From: an uncultured Verrucomicrobia subdivision 3 bacterium
GTDB taxonomy: Bacteria > Verrucomicrobiota > Verrucomicrobiia > Limisphaerales > UBA11358
DNA: 34,811 nt
NCBI GenBank assembly: GCA_903820285.1
Contig: CAIJGS010000225.1
Location: 1-34,811, forward strand
Direction: 5' to 3'
The first letter of the stretch is position 1, and each line of letters opens with the position of its first letter. Below the pieces are notes generated by a model. That model had not been told where the DNA came from and did not search any database. It was given only the letters and a program-made list of their open reading frames with translations. Of this stretch, positions 26,021-34,635 are shown piece by piece. Made by a program: the position numbers and the translations under genes.

Positions 26021-27277
26021 ATGAAAAAGTCTTTTTCCCTTTTTTGCGCCCTGATGCTCTCGGTGAGTGCCTTTGCCGCCGGAAAGCAAACATTTGATGT
26101 CATTGCTTTTGGCGCCAAAGGCGACGGTCTCACCAAGGATACGGCAGCATTTCAAAAGGCCCTTGACATGGCGGCGAGCGCCGGCGGCGGCACGGTCGTG
26201 GTACCGGAGGGCAGTTATGTCATTGGCAGTATTACGATCGGAGCCAACACCATGTTGCATCTGGAATCCAAGTCCAGCTTGCTGGCCAGCGGGGATGTGG
26301 CGGACTATCCGTTAGTGAACATCCGCTGGGAAGGTGAATTTCGGGATGGTCACCGCGCCCTGATCTCCGCCATCAGCGCTGCCAATATTGGCATTACCGG
26401 TCCGGGTACAATTTTCGGCCCCCCCTCGCCGCTAAGCCATCTGCGCAATCCGCGCGGTCCGGCGCTGATTGAACTTACCGATTGCACGAATGCCTTGCTG
26501 GAAGGGTTCACCACGCAATACCAGCAGTTGTGGTCCATCCATACTTTGTTCTGTCGCAAGCTCGTCGCCCGCGGTCTGACCATACGTTCCACCAACGCCA
26601 ATGGCGACGGCATCGACGTGGATTCCTGCGCCGACGTGTTGATTGACCGCTGTGACATTGACACCGGCGACGACGCCATCTCGCTGAAGTCCGGTCGCGG
26701 CCTGGCCGCCATGAAACTGTCCCGGCCCACGGAAAATGTGACCATTCGCGACAGCCGTCTGCACAGCTCCATTTATGCCGCGCTGGGGATTGGCACCGAA
26801 ATGTCTGGCGGCATCCGCAATGTGAAGTTGGAAAACTGCACCATTTCCGGTCGCCAGAATGCCATCTTCATCAAGAGCCGCGACGGCCGCGGCGGTTATA
26901 TCGAGGATATTTCCGCAGAAAATCTGGTGGTGCTCAAGTCGCCCACCTTCGTCGGCATTGATCTGAAGAACAAAGGCATTCAAGCTTCCGATCCCGTCCC
27001 CGGCGACCTGGAAAAATGGCCCTTGGTCAAAAATATCACCTTCAAAAAAATCGAGGTGCATGATGTCGCCGAACTGGTGGCTGGCCGCGGTGTCCCTGCC
27101 GAACGTCCTTGCGCCGGTTTGCAGTTGATTGACATCTCCGGCACCTGCGCGAAGGGAATTGCGCTGGCCAATATGACGGATGTGAAATTGACCGGCATTC
27201 ACGTGACCGGCTTTGACGGCCCGCTGATCTCGGTGGATAACGTCAAAGGCGAAGGTCTCGACTCCGCGGGGAACTGA
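26021..27277 (+). CDS. Secreted GH28 polygalacturonase-like glycosidase
   Basis: The 418-residue protein has a Sec signal peptide (residues 1-20, ending AFAA) and a right-handed beta-helix typical of glycoside hydrolase family 28, which cleaves alpha-1,4-galacturonosyl bonds in pectin. The start FDVIAFGAKGDGLTKDTAAFQKALD is the usual pectin-lyase-fold entry. The catalytic acids are present in NGDGIDVDSC (Asp196, Asp199) and DTGDDAISLKSG (Asp217, Asp218). The usual GHG motif is replaced by GIGTE (256-260) and the RIK motif by FIK (284-285), so it may act on unsaturated or substituted galacturonides rather than plain polygalacturonate. It is followed without a gap by the convergent PL10 lyase. 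Confidence 0.9.
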   Translation: MKKSFSLFCALMLSVSAFAAGKQTFDVIAFGAKGDGLTKDTAAFQKALDMAASAGGGTVVVPEGSYVIGSITIGANTMLHLESKSSLLASGDVADYPLVNIRWEGEFRDGHRALISAISAANIGITGPGTIFGPPSPLSHLRNPRGPALIELTDCTNALLEGFTTQYQQLWSIHTLFCRKLVARGLTIRSTNANGDGIDVDSCADVLIDRCDIDTGDDAISLKSGRGLAAMKLSRPTENVTIRDSRLHSSIYAALGIGTEMSGGIRNVKLENCTISGRQNAIFIKSRDGRGGYIEDISAENLVVLKSPTFVGIDLKNKGIQASDPVPGDLEKWPLVKNITFKKIEVHDVAELVAGRGVPAERPCAGLQLIDISGTCAKGIALANMTDVKLTGIHVTGFDGPLISVDNVKGEGLDSAGN

Positions 27278-28579
27278 TCACGCCGGCGGATGCTCGGCCG
27301 CCCAGCGCCGGTAGTGTTGCAGTAAACGTTTGGGGGTATCGCGGTACCAGCCATACCCCTTGCGCCGTTCTTTGGAGATTTCATTCACATCATCGTGAAT
27401 GGTCTTGTCGCGGTCGCCAAAAATGGGACGGTCGGTCCCAATTTCATAAAAGCGTGACCAGATCGGCGCATGCCCGGGGTCATCAATTAGCTTCTTTCCT
27501 TCCTTGCCCGTGCCGGTAAATGATTTGCCAGTTATCTGGGTTTTGGTAAACCACGCCGCCGCCGCATGCACGGCGGCCACCTCCCGGGCATCCGGTTGCG
27601 ACAGCTGCATAAGAAACGTCACAATTTCAGCGCTCTCGGCCGAGGTGGCGGCGGGCATTTCAAAATTTCGTGCCGAGACCGGCTCCAGTGTGAGTGGATC
27701 ATGTTGCTGGCACCAGACCGTACGTTTACCGTTGACGATGATTTGCGCCTGCAGCAAGCAGTCCAAACCATGCCGCCAACTGCTGTCAGCCCGGGCCCGC
27801 AGCGTAGCGGGCACAAACGAAAAATCATCCGCCCCGCCGGCGACTTCGCTCATGAATTCAACCACATGTAGCATGGCCCCGTCGTTGATGGTGATGGCGT
27901 CATGATACCCGCCCTGCAACGGCCAGACCTGAGGCCAGCCACCGTTCGGGTATTGCGCGGCAAATATATAATCCAGTCCACGTTCAAACGCGACCTGCCA
28001 GGTTTTGCTGGCATTCGTGCCATTGGCGGAAATGACCCGGGCTAGGAAGCGCAATTCCGTGGTGGTGGCATCATTGTCGAAGGTGCCAACATAATTCCAG
28101 CTGCCGTCGTGCGGTTGGTCAAAGTCATTGGTGCCCAAGAAAAGGGAACCGTTTTCCGCTCCGAACAGTTCGCCAGGGGCGCGGAGGGCGCGGGTGAAAT
28201 CCGTGTTTTTACTCCACCCACCAGCGGGCGTCTGGAAGGAAACAATAATGTCCGCGATCTGGCGGGGCTCGGCTCCCGTGTAATAGGCGGCGGGCTGATC
28301 AACCGACAGTCCGTTGGCATTATGAACCCCATGTGGCAATACGGCCTGTTTGAGCCCATGCCCCACCAGCTCGGCCTTTAAAAAATCCTGATCCACCTGC
28401 CGCTGATGCAGGGAATTTTGCAGATATTGGCTCCATTCAGGCTGTTGGGCCGCAGGCAGGGTGGCAATCCGTTCCGGCGTGAGCGGCTGGGCGGGCACAT
28501 TGGTGCCGATGATGGCCGCCTGCAACGGCAGTATGAGCGTCAAGCCGGCCAGCAGCAGGGCCGATGTTTTGGAGATCAT
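27278..28579 (-). CDS. Secreted pectate lyase, polysaccharide lyase family 10
   Basis: PL10 lyases cleave polygalacturonate by beta-elimination with Ca2+ in an (alpha/alpha)3 toroid. From the ATG at 28579 (MISKTSALLLAGLTL) the protein has 433 residues including a signal peptide ending near LQA; a GTG three codons upstream (28588) is the alternative. Family features: TPAGGWSKNTDFTR near residue 120, FDNDATTTELRFLARV, AQYPNGGWPQVWPL and YHDAITINDGAM, and WSRFYEIGTDRPIFGDRD toward the C terminus with the conserved Arg. The lyase and the convergent GH28 enzyme together could degrade pectin outside the cytoplasm. Their stop codons abut (TGATCA). Confidence 0.93.
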   Translation of the reverse strand: MISKTSALLLAGLTLILPLQAAIIGTNVPAQPLTPERIATLPAAQQPEWSQYLQNSLHQRQVDQDFLKAELVGHGLKQAVLPHGVHNANGLSVDQPAAYYTGAEPRQIADIIVSFQTPAGGWSKNTDFTRALRAPGELFGAENGSLFLGTNDFDQPHDGSWNYVGTFDNDATTTELRFLARVISANGTNASKTWQVAFERGLDYIFAAQYPNGGWPQVWPLQGGYHDAITINDGAMLHVVEFMSEVAGGADDFSFVPATLRARADSSWRHGLDCLLQAQIIVNGKRTVWCQQHDPLTLEPVSARNFEMPAATSAESAEIVTFLMQLSQPDAREVAAVHAAAAWFTKTQITGKSFTGTGKEGKKLIDDPGHAPIWSRFYEIGTDRPIFGDRDKTIHDDVNEISKERRKGYGWYRDTPKRLLQHYRRWAAEHPPA

Positions 28580-28616
28580 GATTGTCACTTCAGACGCCGC
28601 CAGAAAGGGCGAAGTT

Positions 28617-29507
28617 TCAAGGGACTATCACTCGGAGACGCTGGGGTTCCACGGAAAAGGTGGCCGGCAAATGGCCAACCCATTCGCCATCCAGTTCAAA
28701 CGCAACGGTGCCCCGTCCTTTCATTTGAAAGGAGGTCGCCTGAAACCGCTGAACCACCTTTTCGGAGAGACGCTGCCGGAACAGCAGTTGGGGCACACAA
28801 CGCAGCAGCGACGGGAAATCCACTCGGGGAAAAACACAGACATGGAGCAAACCATCCCGGAGATCCGCCGCCGGCATGGCCGCAAAGGAGCCGCCGTAAA
28901 ACTTTCCGTTCCCGACCATCACCAGTTCGCCTTCGTAAATTTTTTCGCCGACGCGGATGACGGTCCGGGGTTTGGTTTCCAGCATCGCCCGGAGGCCGGC
29001 GACGACGTACGCCAGCGGTCCGGTCTTCTTTTTGAGCTGCCAGCTCACCAATTCAATCGCACGGGCATCCAATCCCGCCCCGGCCAGCTGGGCAAAATAG
29101 CGTTTTTCCGTACGATCCCGTACCTGAAACTCGGCGCTGGCCAGATCAATCCGGGTTTCCTTGCCCCTTCTTAAAACTTCCCAGGCCCGGCGCAGATTCA
29201 GAGAAATGTTCAATTCACGGGCAAAGACATTCACCGTGCCCAAGGGCAGCACGCCGAGTCGCACCTGATCGAGCCCACCGGGCGCGGCGGCAATGCCGTT
29301 CAAAACTTCATTCAACGTTCCATCCCCGCCGGCCGCCACACCCACTTCATCTCCTTCCTCCACCGCTTCGGTCGCCAGCCGCTGGGCATCGCCGGTGCCG
29401 GCGGTGGCCTTGAATGCGATCCCGGCCGCCATATCATCGAGATGGCGGCGGAAACGCCGGGCTTTGTTTCCCCGCGCGGCCGGGTTGAAAATCACACACA
29501 TGCGCAC
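28617..29507 (-). CDS. Diacylglycerol/lipid kinase family protein (DAGK catalytic domain)
   Basis: The 296-residue protein belongs to the DgkB/YegS/sphingosine kinase group, which phosphorylates lipid hydroxyls. The N-terminal domain has VIFNPAARGNK and the nucleotide-binding AAGGDGTLNEVLNG (GGDGT at 60-64), then LPLGTVNVFARELNI, where many members have GTANDFAR. The C-terminal beta-sandwich carries GAGLDA and DGLLHVCV, with the DGEWV segment near the end. The lipid substrate is not predictable. The start is GTG at 29507 or ATG at 29501, two codons later. It is 37 bases upstream of the lyase on the same strand, but no functional link is apparent. The gene is divergent from the GrpE-like gene. 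Confidence 0.9.
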   Translation of the reverse strand: MRMCVIFNPAARGNKARRFRRHLDDMAAGIAFKATAGTGDAQRLATEAVEEGDEVGVAAGGDGTLNEVLNGIAAAPGGLDQVRLGVLPLGTVNVFARELNISLNLRRAWEVLRRGKETRIDLASAEFQVRDRTEKRYFAQLAGAGLDARAIELVSWQLKKKTGPLAYVVAGLRAMLETKPRTVIRVGEKIYEGELVMVGNGKFYGGSFAAMPAADLRDGLLHVCVFPRVDFPSLLRCVPQLLFRQRLSEKVVQRFQATSFQMKGRGTVAFELDGEWVGHLPATFSVEPQRLRVIVP

Positions 29508-29641
29508 GCGGGAATGATTTTGTTTTCAGGCCATTAGTCGAGTAGAAAGCAGTGGTTGCGCTCAATTGTTACAATCGCCCGGGACAGCAACCTCGCCGGT
29601 GACTTGCACTTTTCCGGGATTTTTTACACACTTCACCCATT

Positions 29642-30949
29642 ATGAAAGAGGCTTCAAACTGGACGGTTCCCAAATGGCCGTTCCTGCTCGGTAACGCAAC
29701 CTTGCTGGGTTTCGCCGGCTGGATCGTGCTGGAAAAGGCTTCCCATCCCATTACCGATTTGCAGATTGTTTTCGCCACCGCGAGCGTGGGCCTGGGGGCG
29801 GTATTGGGCGCCCTGCCGTATATCCTGGAATATCGCGGCGCTTCCAAACTGGTTGAGGTCAATGCCCTGACCACCGTCGTGGCACAGTTGGAGGATTTGC
29901 AGAAATATGCCGGCCAGGTTTCCGCCGCGACCGACCAATGGGCGCGCGTGCAGGAAGCCACTCAGGGAGGCGCGGAAAAAACCACCGCCGCCGCCCGCGA
30001 GATTGCCGACCGCATGGCGGTGGAAATCCGCAGCTTCAATGAGTTTCAGGCCAAATTGAATGATGGTGAAAAAAATGCCTTGCGGCTGGAAGTGGAAAAA
30101 CTCCGCCGAATTGAAGGCGACTGGCTCCAGGTTCTGGCCCGCATTCTGGATCACATTTTCGCGCTCTACACTGCCGCCAGCCGTTCCGGGCAGCCGGAAG
30201 TTGCCGCCCAGATCAGCCAGTTCCAAATTGCCTGCCGTGACGCCGCCCGGCGCGTAGGCCTCATTCCGTTTGTGGCTGAGCCGAATGACCCGTTTGACCC
30301 GCAACGCCATCGCGCCCACGGCGTGGAAAATCCGCCGGAAGATGGTACCGTGGCCGAAACCGTGGCTTTGGGCTTCAGCTTTCAAGGGCGCCTGATTCGG
30401 CCGGCACTGGTGCGTCTGCAAACGCCTGAGGCATCCGAGCCAGAAATAGTAGCTGAACCTGTCATCGAACCCACTGCTGATACTGAAGTGGCACCGGAGC
30501 CAGCCGGCCCGGAAACACCCGTGGCGGAAAGTCCCGCAGTGGAAGTGCCGGCGGCAGAGACCGTCCCCGCCATAACTCCGGAAACCGTCTCCCAACCGGA
30601 GCCCGAACCTGCACCAGTTGCGATCGTGGAAGTTACACCGGTGGCAGAAATTTCCCCAACCCCCATGCCCGCAGTTGAAACTCCGGCGGCAGAAACGCCC
30701 GTTTCGTCCCCGGCGACCGAATCGCAGGCCACTCAACCGGCCACGCCCGAACTAGCGCCGGAATCAGCACCAGCGAAACGCCGCAACCGGAATAAAGATT
30801 CTGCCAAAGTAACTGTCAAAGAGACAGTGCCCGAGCTTTTGCAAGACCCCGCTCAACCAGGCCCGGCCGAGGCACCAGCGGCAACGGTGAGAAAACCGGC
30901 CAACGAAACACCCTCGCTCGTAGTGAAAGACCTGTTTGATTTGCAATAA
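29642..30949 (+). CDS. Membrane-anchored GrpE-like protein with Pro/Glu/Ala-rich tail
   Basis: This 435-residue protein has an unusual layout. Residues 13-31 and 39-62 are two hydrophobic helices (PFLLGNATLLGFAGWIV and a Gly/Ala-rich second), forming a membrane hairpin. Residues about 68-160 are helical and coiled-coil-like. Residues about 155-260 match the C-terminal part of GrpE, the DnaK nucleotide exchange factor: LARILDHIFALYTAA (four-helix region), RRVGLIPFVAEPNDPFDPQR and HRAHG, then EDGTVAETVALGFSFQGRLI and RPALVRL, aligning with 'GV..i...G..FDP..H.Av....GtV.....GY...GR..RpA.V.V'. Residues 261-425 are a low-complexity Pro/Glu/Ala/Thr tail, and the end is LVVKDLFDLQ. No dnaK or dnaJ is nearby. 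Exchange activity and topology are inferences. Confidence 0.75.
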   Translation: MKEASNWTVPKWPFLLGNATLLGFAGWIVLEKASHPITDLQIVFATASVGLGAVLGALPYILEYRGASKLVEVNALTTVVAQLEDLQKYAGQVSAATDQWARVQEATQGGAEKTTAAAREIADRMAVEIRSFNEFQAKLNDGEKNALRLEVEKLRRIEGDWLQVLARILDHIFALYTAASRSGQPEVAAQISQFQIACRDAARRVGLIPFVAEPNDPFDPQRHRAHGVENPPEDGTVAETVALGFSFQGRLIRPALVRLQTPEASEPEIVAEPVIEPTADTEVAPEPAGPETPVAESPAVEVPAAETVPAITPETVSQPEPEPAPVAIVEVTPVAEISPTPMPAVETPAAETPVSSPATESQATQPATPELAPESAPAKRRNRNKDSAKVTVKETVPELLQDPAQPGPAEAPAATVRKPANETPSLVVKDLFDLQ

Positions 30950-30962
30950 TTGCAATTGCAAA
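30940..30962. repeat. 8-base inverted repeat spanning the GrpE-like stop codon
   Basis: TTTGCAAT (30940-30947) and ATTGCAAA (30955-30962) are exact reverse complements around a 7-base loop; the TAA stop is at 30947-30949. It sits in the 44-base gap between convergent genes. No U-tract follows, so a role in ending transcription is only possible. Confidence 0.4.
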
Positions 30963-30993
30963 TATCCCGGCCACCTTGGTTCAATGCACACCA

Positions 30994-33900
30994 TCACCAA
31001 GGCCGGCCAATCACCCGCTCGGTTTTCCGAACGGCCAGAAAATGGAGCACCGCCACCGTCACCGGCCGGTTATAAATCTTTTCCAGGGCGACGGCATAAA
31101 GTTTTACCTGGGGTTCGTACTGTTTCACCTTGGCGGCTAATCCAGCCTGTTGCAGTTGGTCAGTTTTAAAATCCACCAGCCAGATTTCATGCGGGCCGAG
31201 CACCACCAAGTCGGCCGCCCCCTGCACCACCACAAATTCGTCTGCCAAACCTGAAAGCACCGGCTGACCGGTAATCGCCGCAATTTCCTTGGGACTGAAA
31301 CGGGCAGTAAAAGCCAATTCACGGCGAACTTCGGAGGCATGATTACGGACGATATAGCCAAGCTCGGAATCCCAAAACTGCGCCAGTGCGTCCAACTGCA
31401 ATGCCGCGCGTTCCGCCTCCGTCAAAATGGACTCCCTTGCCATCCGATCCGCTTCCGCAGCCAGATCTCCGGTAAAATCCAAAGCTACGTTCTGCAAAAA
31501 TTTGTGATGGGCAATCCCCTGATCGGCAGCAGAAAGTTTTGACCGAGCTCGTTCGCTGGTAAATTCCGTGCCTGAAAATAACGGGGCTGCTTCACCCTCC
31601 GGATCCAGTTCCATTGCCAGTCGGCGCAATTCGGTAACCGAAGCCTTGGCCTTCTGTTGCGTGGCCGCCAGCTGCGGATATTCCCAACTCAAGACGGATT
31701 GCAAACGGCCCAAGGATGGATCACTCAACGGCTCGACCGGCGCGGGTGATTTTTCCGACTGGTCCATTGCCGCTTCCGGAGCCAGCGCAAGCTCGGCATC
31801 TTCCACCAGCCGCCAACACAGCCCGGGCAATTCACCCTGCCCGGCTGCCTGAATCAGCTGCCCAGCCTGCTGCCGGCCAAACCAAAGGCCGATCCAATCC
31901 GCATAACTTCTGGCTTCGGCCAGTTTCTGCGGTGTGACCGTTACCGGCTGGGTCCACAGGTCATCCCACTTTTTGCAGGTGATGCCGGCCAGTAGCAGCA
32001 ACGTATCGCGTGCTCGGGTGAGCGCCACGTAGAGCAAGCGCAGTTCTTCGCCGCGTACTTCTCGCTTCTGCCGCCGCCGGGCAAGCCAGTAAGGCAGGCT
32101 CGGATAACGTCGCCCGGTTTGCGGTGGCTTCACTTGCGGACACAACCCGAACACCTCGTCGAAAATGATCTCACCGTTCAAATCCTGCTCGTTAAAATTC
32201 TTGCTCAAGTCCGGCAATGCGACCACGGGAAATTCCAGCCCTTTACTTTGATGAATACTCATCAGCCGCACCGCATCTTCCGCGATCACCGCCGGCGCCT
32301 CGGTGGTGGCATCCAATTCCCGCCGGACTTCAATAAACTGGAGAAACCGGGTAAGCCCCTGGCGTTGCAGCCGGTCGAATTGCTGGGCCAGACTGAGAAA
32401 TTGTTCCAAGTTCGCGCCCGCTTGGGTGCCGCGCGTTTGCGTGCGGAGCCATTCCGCGTAATAGGTATCGGCCAAAACCGTTTCCAGACATTCGGACAGC
32501 GAGGCCTGCCGGACCAGCTTCCGCCAGCGGGAACACCGCTCCAAAAAAACTACGAGCTTGGCCTTCAATGTTACGTCCGACAGTTCCTTGGCCGCGCGGT
32601 TCAGCGCAGTCCAGAAATGTTTCCCCAGGGCCACCAGCCGGATTTGTCCCAACTCTTCAAGCGTCAGCCCAACGAGTGGAGAACGCAGCACCGCGATACA
32701 CGGAACATCCTGTAATGGATTGTCGAGCAGTTGCAACAGGCTCAGCAGATCGAGAATTTCCGCGCTTTCAAAAAAACCGCCGCGCGCCACCACCAGCGGC
32801 AAACCGGCGCGATCGAATTCCTTTGCATACGTCTCCGCCTTTCCACGGGGAGAACGCAGCAACACTGCGATATCGCCGGGACGTACGCCGCGAAATGCCT
32901 TGGCCCCTTCATCCCATATTTGATGACCTTCCTGAATCAGCCGGCTCAACTGCCGGGCCAGCAGCCGCGCCTCGCGCGCGGATTCCTCGAGATCTGCCAG
33001 CTCGGTGTTTTCGTCGGCGTCCGCCGCGGCTTCCGGTTTTCCCTGAATTCGTAGAAACAGCTCCACGCGCGGTGGCTGCCCGGGACCGCCGGCCAGTTCG
33101 GCACGGGCACCCGGTGCGCCAAAAATCAACCGGTCGGCCGGACCATACGTCACGCCGCCCACCGCCTCGTTCATGATCAAACTGAACAGGGAATTGCTAA
33201 AATCCAACACCCCTGCCCGACTGCGAAAATTTTCCGCCAGCGAAATAGTCCCACTACCCGACCCATGCCAGTTTTTGGCATGGGCGCGAAAGATTTCCGG
33301 ATCCGCGAGCCGAAAACGATAAATGCTTTGCTTCACATCACCGACCAGAAACCGGTTTGCCGCCGCACCTTCGCGCGCCAGTGCCGCAATGATTTTATCC
33401 TGCGCCGCATTGATATCCTGATATTCATCGACAAAGACAAACCGGAGCTTCTGCCGCCAGGCGGACGCCACGGCCGTCGGTTGTTCCGTCGAAAAATCCC
33501 AGAGCAACTTCAGGGCGAATTGCTCCAGATCATGAAAATCCAAAACGCCATCCGTACGCTTGCGGGCCAGCAGGCTGGCGGAGAATTGCTGCGTCAGTTG
33601 CAACAGCGTGGCCATGTGTCCCCGCACCCAATTCCAATCCCCGGCCAGCGGATCGGTGGACGGAGTAGCCGCTGCGAGTGAATGCAGAAACCCGGCCTCC
33701 GTAAACAAACGCGCCAGTGGCTTGCTTAAAACTGTTTTCCGTCGGTTCGGCCATTGGGTGGAGGAAATTTCCACTGCGGTCAGCACGTCCGCCGCCTGCG
33801 CCCGCGCGAATCCGGGTTGCAACTGCTGCAGCAGCGGAATCAGTTCAACCGCCTTTTCATTGGCAGGGATTATGGATTCCAGAATCACCAGCCATTCATC

Positions 33901-34572
33901 GCGCCACGTTTGCACCGCCTGCAAGAGCCATTGCTGCCACTCGACAGGATCGGCCTGAATAAATTTTTCAATTTGTCCGGCCAGCCAACCGGCGGCATCC
34001 GGACGGGCCTGGGAATAATGGTGCAGACGAAGAATCAGTGAGCGGATTTTTTCATCGCGCCCGCCGCCTTGAAATTGAATCAACTGCCGTACCGCGAGGG
34101 AAAAATCATCCTCGCCCTCATAATGCTTTAAAAGCAGCTCATCCAGGGTTTCGCGGGCCAGTTCATGCGCTTCGCCATCATCCAGAATGCTGAGTTGCGG
34201 ATCCAGTCCCAGCTCAAAGAAATGTTCCCGCACGAGCCGGAAACAAAAACTGTGGAGCGTGCCGATGTGGGCGACATCGAACAGCGCCAGTTGCCGGTGC
34301 CAATGTTCATTCTCCGGTTCCTCCGCCAGGCGTTGTTCCAACACACGGCGCAGGCGCAGGCGCATTTCGGCGGCGGCGGCTTCCGTGAAGGTCACGATCA
34401 ACAATTCATCGAGACTGGCTTGATCCCGCTCCAGACAATCCAAACACCGCTCAACCAATGTTTTGGTTTTGCCCGTACCCGCACCCGCCATCACCAGCAC
34501 ATTGCCACGCGCGGCTACCGCCTGCCGCTGGGCGGGCGTCAGGGAATTGATGCGGGCAGGAGCCGGTTCCAT
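30994..34572 (-). CDS. addA: UvrD-family helicase-nuclease, AddA type
   Basis: AddA, with AddB, resects double-strand breaks for RecA-mediated repair. From the ATG at 34572 (MEPAPARINSLTPAQRQAV) the protein has 1192 residues; the frame also opens at a TTG 13 codons upstream, which is less likely. SF1A helicase motifs are complete: the Q-like LTPAQRQAV, Walker A AGAGTGKT (29-36), GTLHSFC (motif Ia), DEYQDIN (motif II), VGDVKQSIYRFR (III), LAENFRS (IV), MSIHQSKGLEFPVV (V) and RLLYVALTRAR (VI). The C-terminal PD-(D/E)xK nuclease keeps IWLVDFKTDQ (Asp1134, Lys1136) and QVKLYAVAL. addB is not seen on either side, so the partner lies elsewhere or is absent. The alternative name RexA/AdnA-like cannot be fully excluded. 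Confidence 0.92.
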   Translation of the reverse strand: MEPAPARINSLTPAQRQAVAARGNVLVMAGAGTGKTKTLVERCLDCLERDQASLDELLIVTFTEAAAAEMRLRLRRVLEQRLAEEPENEHWHRQLALFDVAHIGTLHSFCFRLVREHFFELGLDPQLSILDDGEAHELARETLDELLLKHYEGEDDFSLAVRQLIQFQGGGRDEKIRSLILRLHHYSQARPDAAGWLAGQIEKFIQADPVEWQQWLLQAVQTWRDEWLVILESIIPANEKAVELIPLLQQLQPGFARAQAADVLTAVEISSTQWPNRRKTVLSKPLARLFTEAGFLHSLAAATPSTDPLAGDWNWVRGHMATLLQLTQQFSASLLARKRTDGVLDFHDLEQFALKLLWDFSTEQPTAVASAWRQKLRFVFVDEYQDINAAQDKIIAALAREGAAANRFLVGDVKQSIYRFRLADPEIFRAHAKNWHGSGSGTISLAENFRSRAGVLDFSNSLFSLIMNEAVGGVTYGPADRLIFGAPGARAELAGGPGQPPRVELFLRIQGKPEAAADADENTELADLEESAREARLLARQLSRLIQEGHQIWDEGAKAFRGVRPGDIAVLLRSPRGKAETYAKEFDRAGLPLVVARGGFFESAEILDLLSLLQLLDNPLQDVPCIAVLRSPLVGLTLEELGQIRLVALGKHFWTALNRAAKELSDVTLKAKLVVFLERCSRWRKLVRQASLSECLETVLADTYYAEWLRTQTRGTQAGANLEQFLSLAQQFDRLQRQGLTRFLQFIEVRRELDATTEAPAVIAEDAVRLMSIHQSKGLEFPVVALPDLSKNFNEQDLNGEIIFDEVFGLCPQVKPPQTGRRYPSLPYWLARRRQKREVRGEELRLLYVALTRARDTLLLLAGITCKKWDDLWTQPVTVTPQKLAEARSYADWIGLWFGRQQAGQLIQAAGQGELPGLCWRLVEDAELALAPEAAMDQSEKSPAPVEPLSDPSLGRLQSVLSWEYPQLAATQQKAKASVTELRRLAMELDPEGEAAPLFSGTEFTSERARSKLSAADQGIAHHKFLQNVALDFTGDLAAEADRMARESILTEAERAALQLDALAQFWDSELGYIVRNHASEVRRELAFTARFSPKEIAAITGQPVLSGLADEFVVVQGAADLVVLGPHEIWLVDFKTDQLQQAGLAAKVKQYEPQVKLYAVALEKIYNRPVTVAVLHFLAVRKTERVIGRPW

Positions 34573-34635
34573 GCAGACCGGAAGTTTCAGGTTTCCCGCA
34601 CAAAGTTTCAACCGGAAACCGGCTGGATCTCCGTA

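Noticed and set aside
29654..30736. Minus-strand 360-codon frame opposite the GrpE-like gene
   Set aside because: It is the antisense of the membrane, GrpE-like and low-complexity regions; the plus-strand frame shows real domain patterns.
30420..30920. Apparent repeats in the Pro/Glu/Ala tail as possible tandem DNA repeats or CRISPR-like units
   Set aside because: The similarity is at the level of amino-acid composition (PE, PV, PA); no regular DNA unit or spacer pattern is present.
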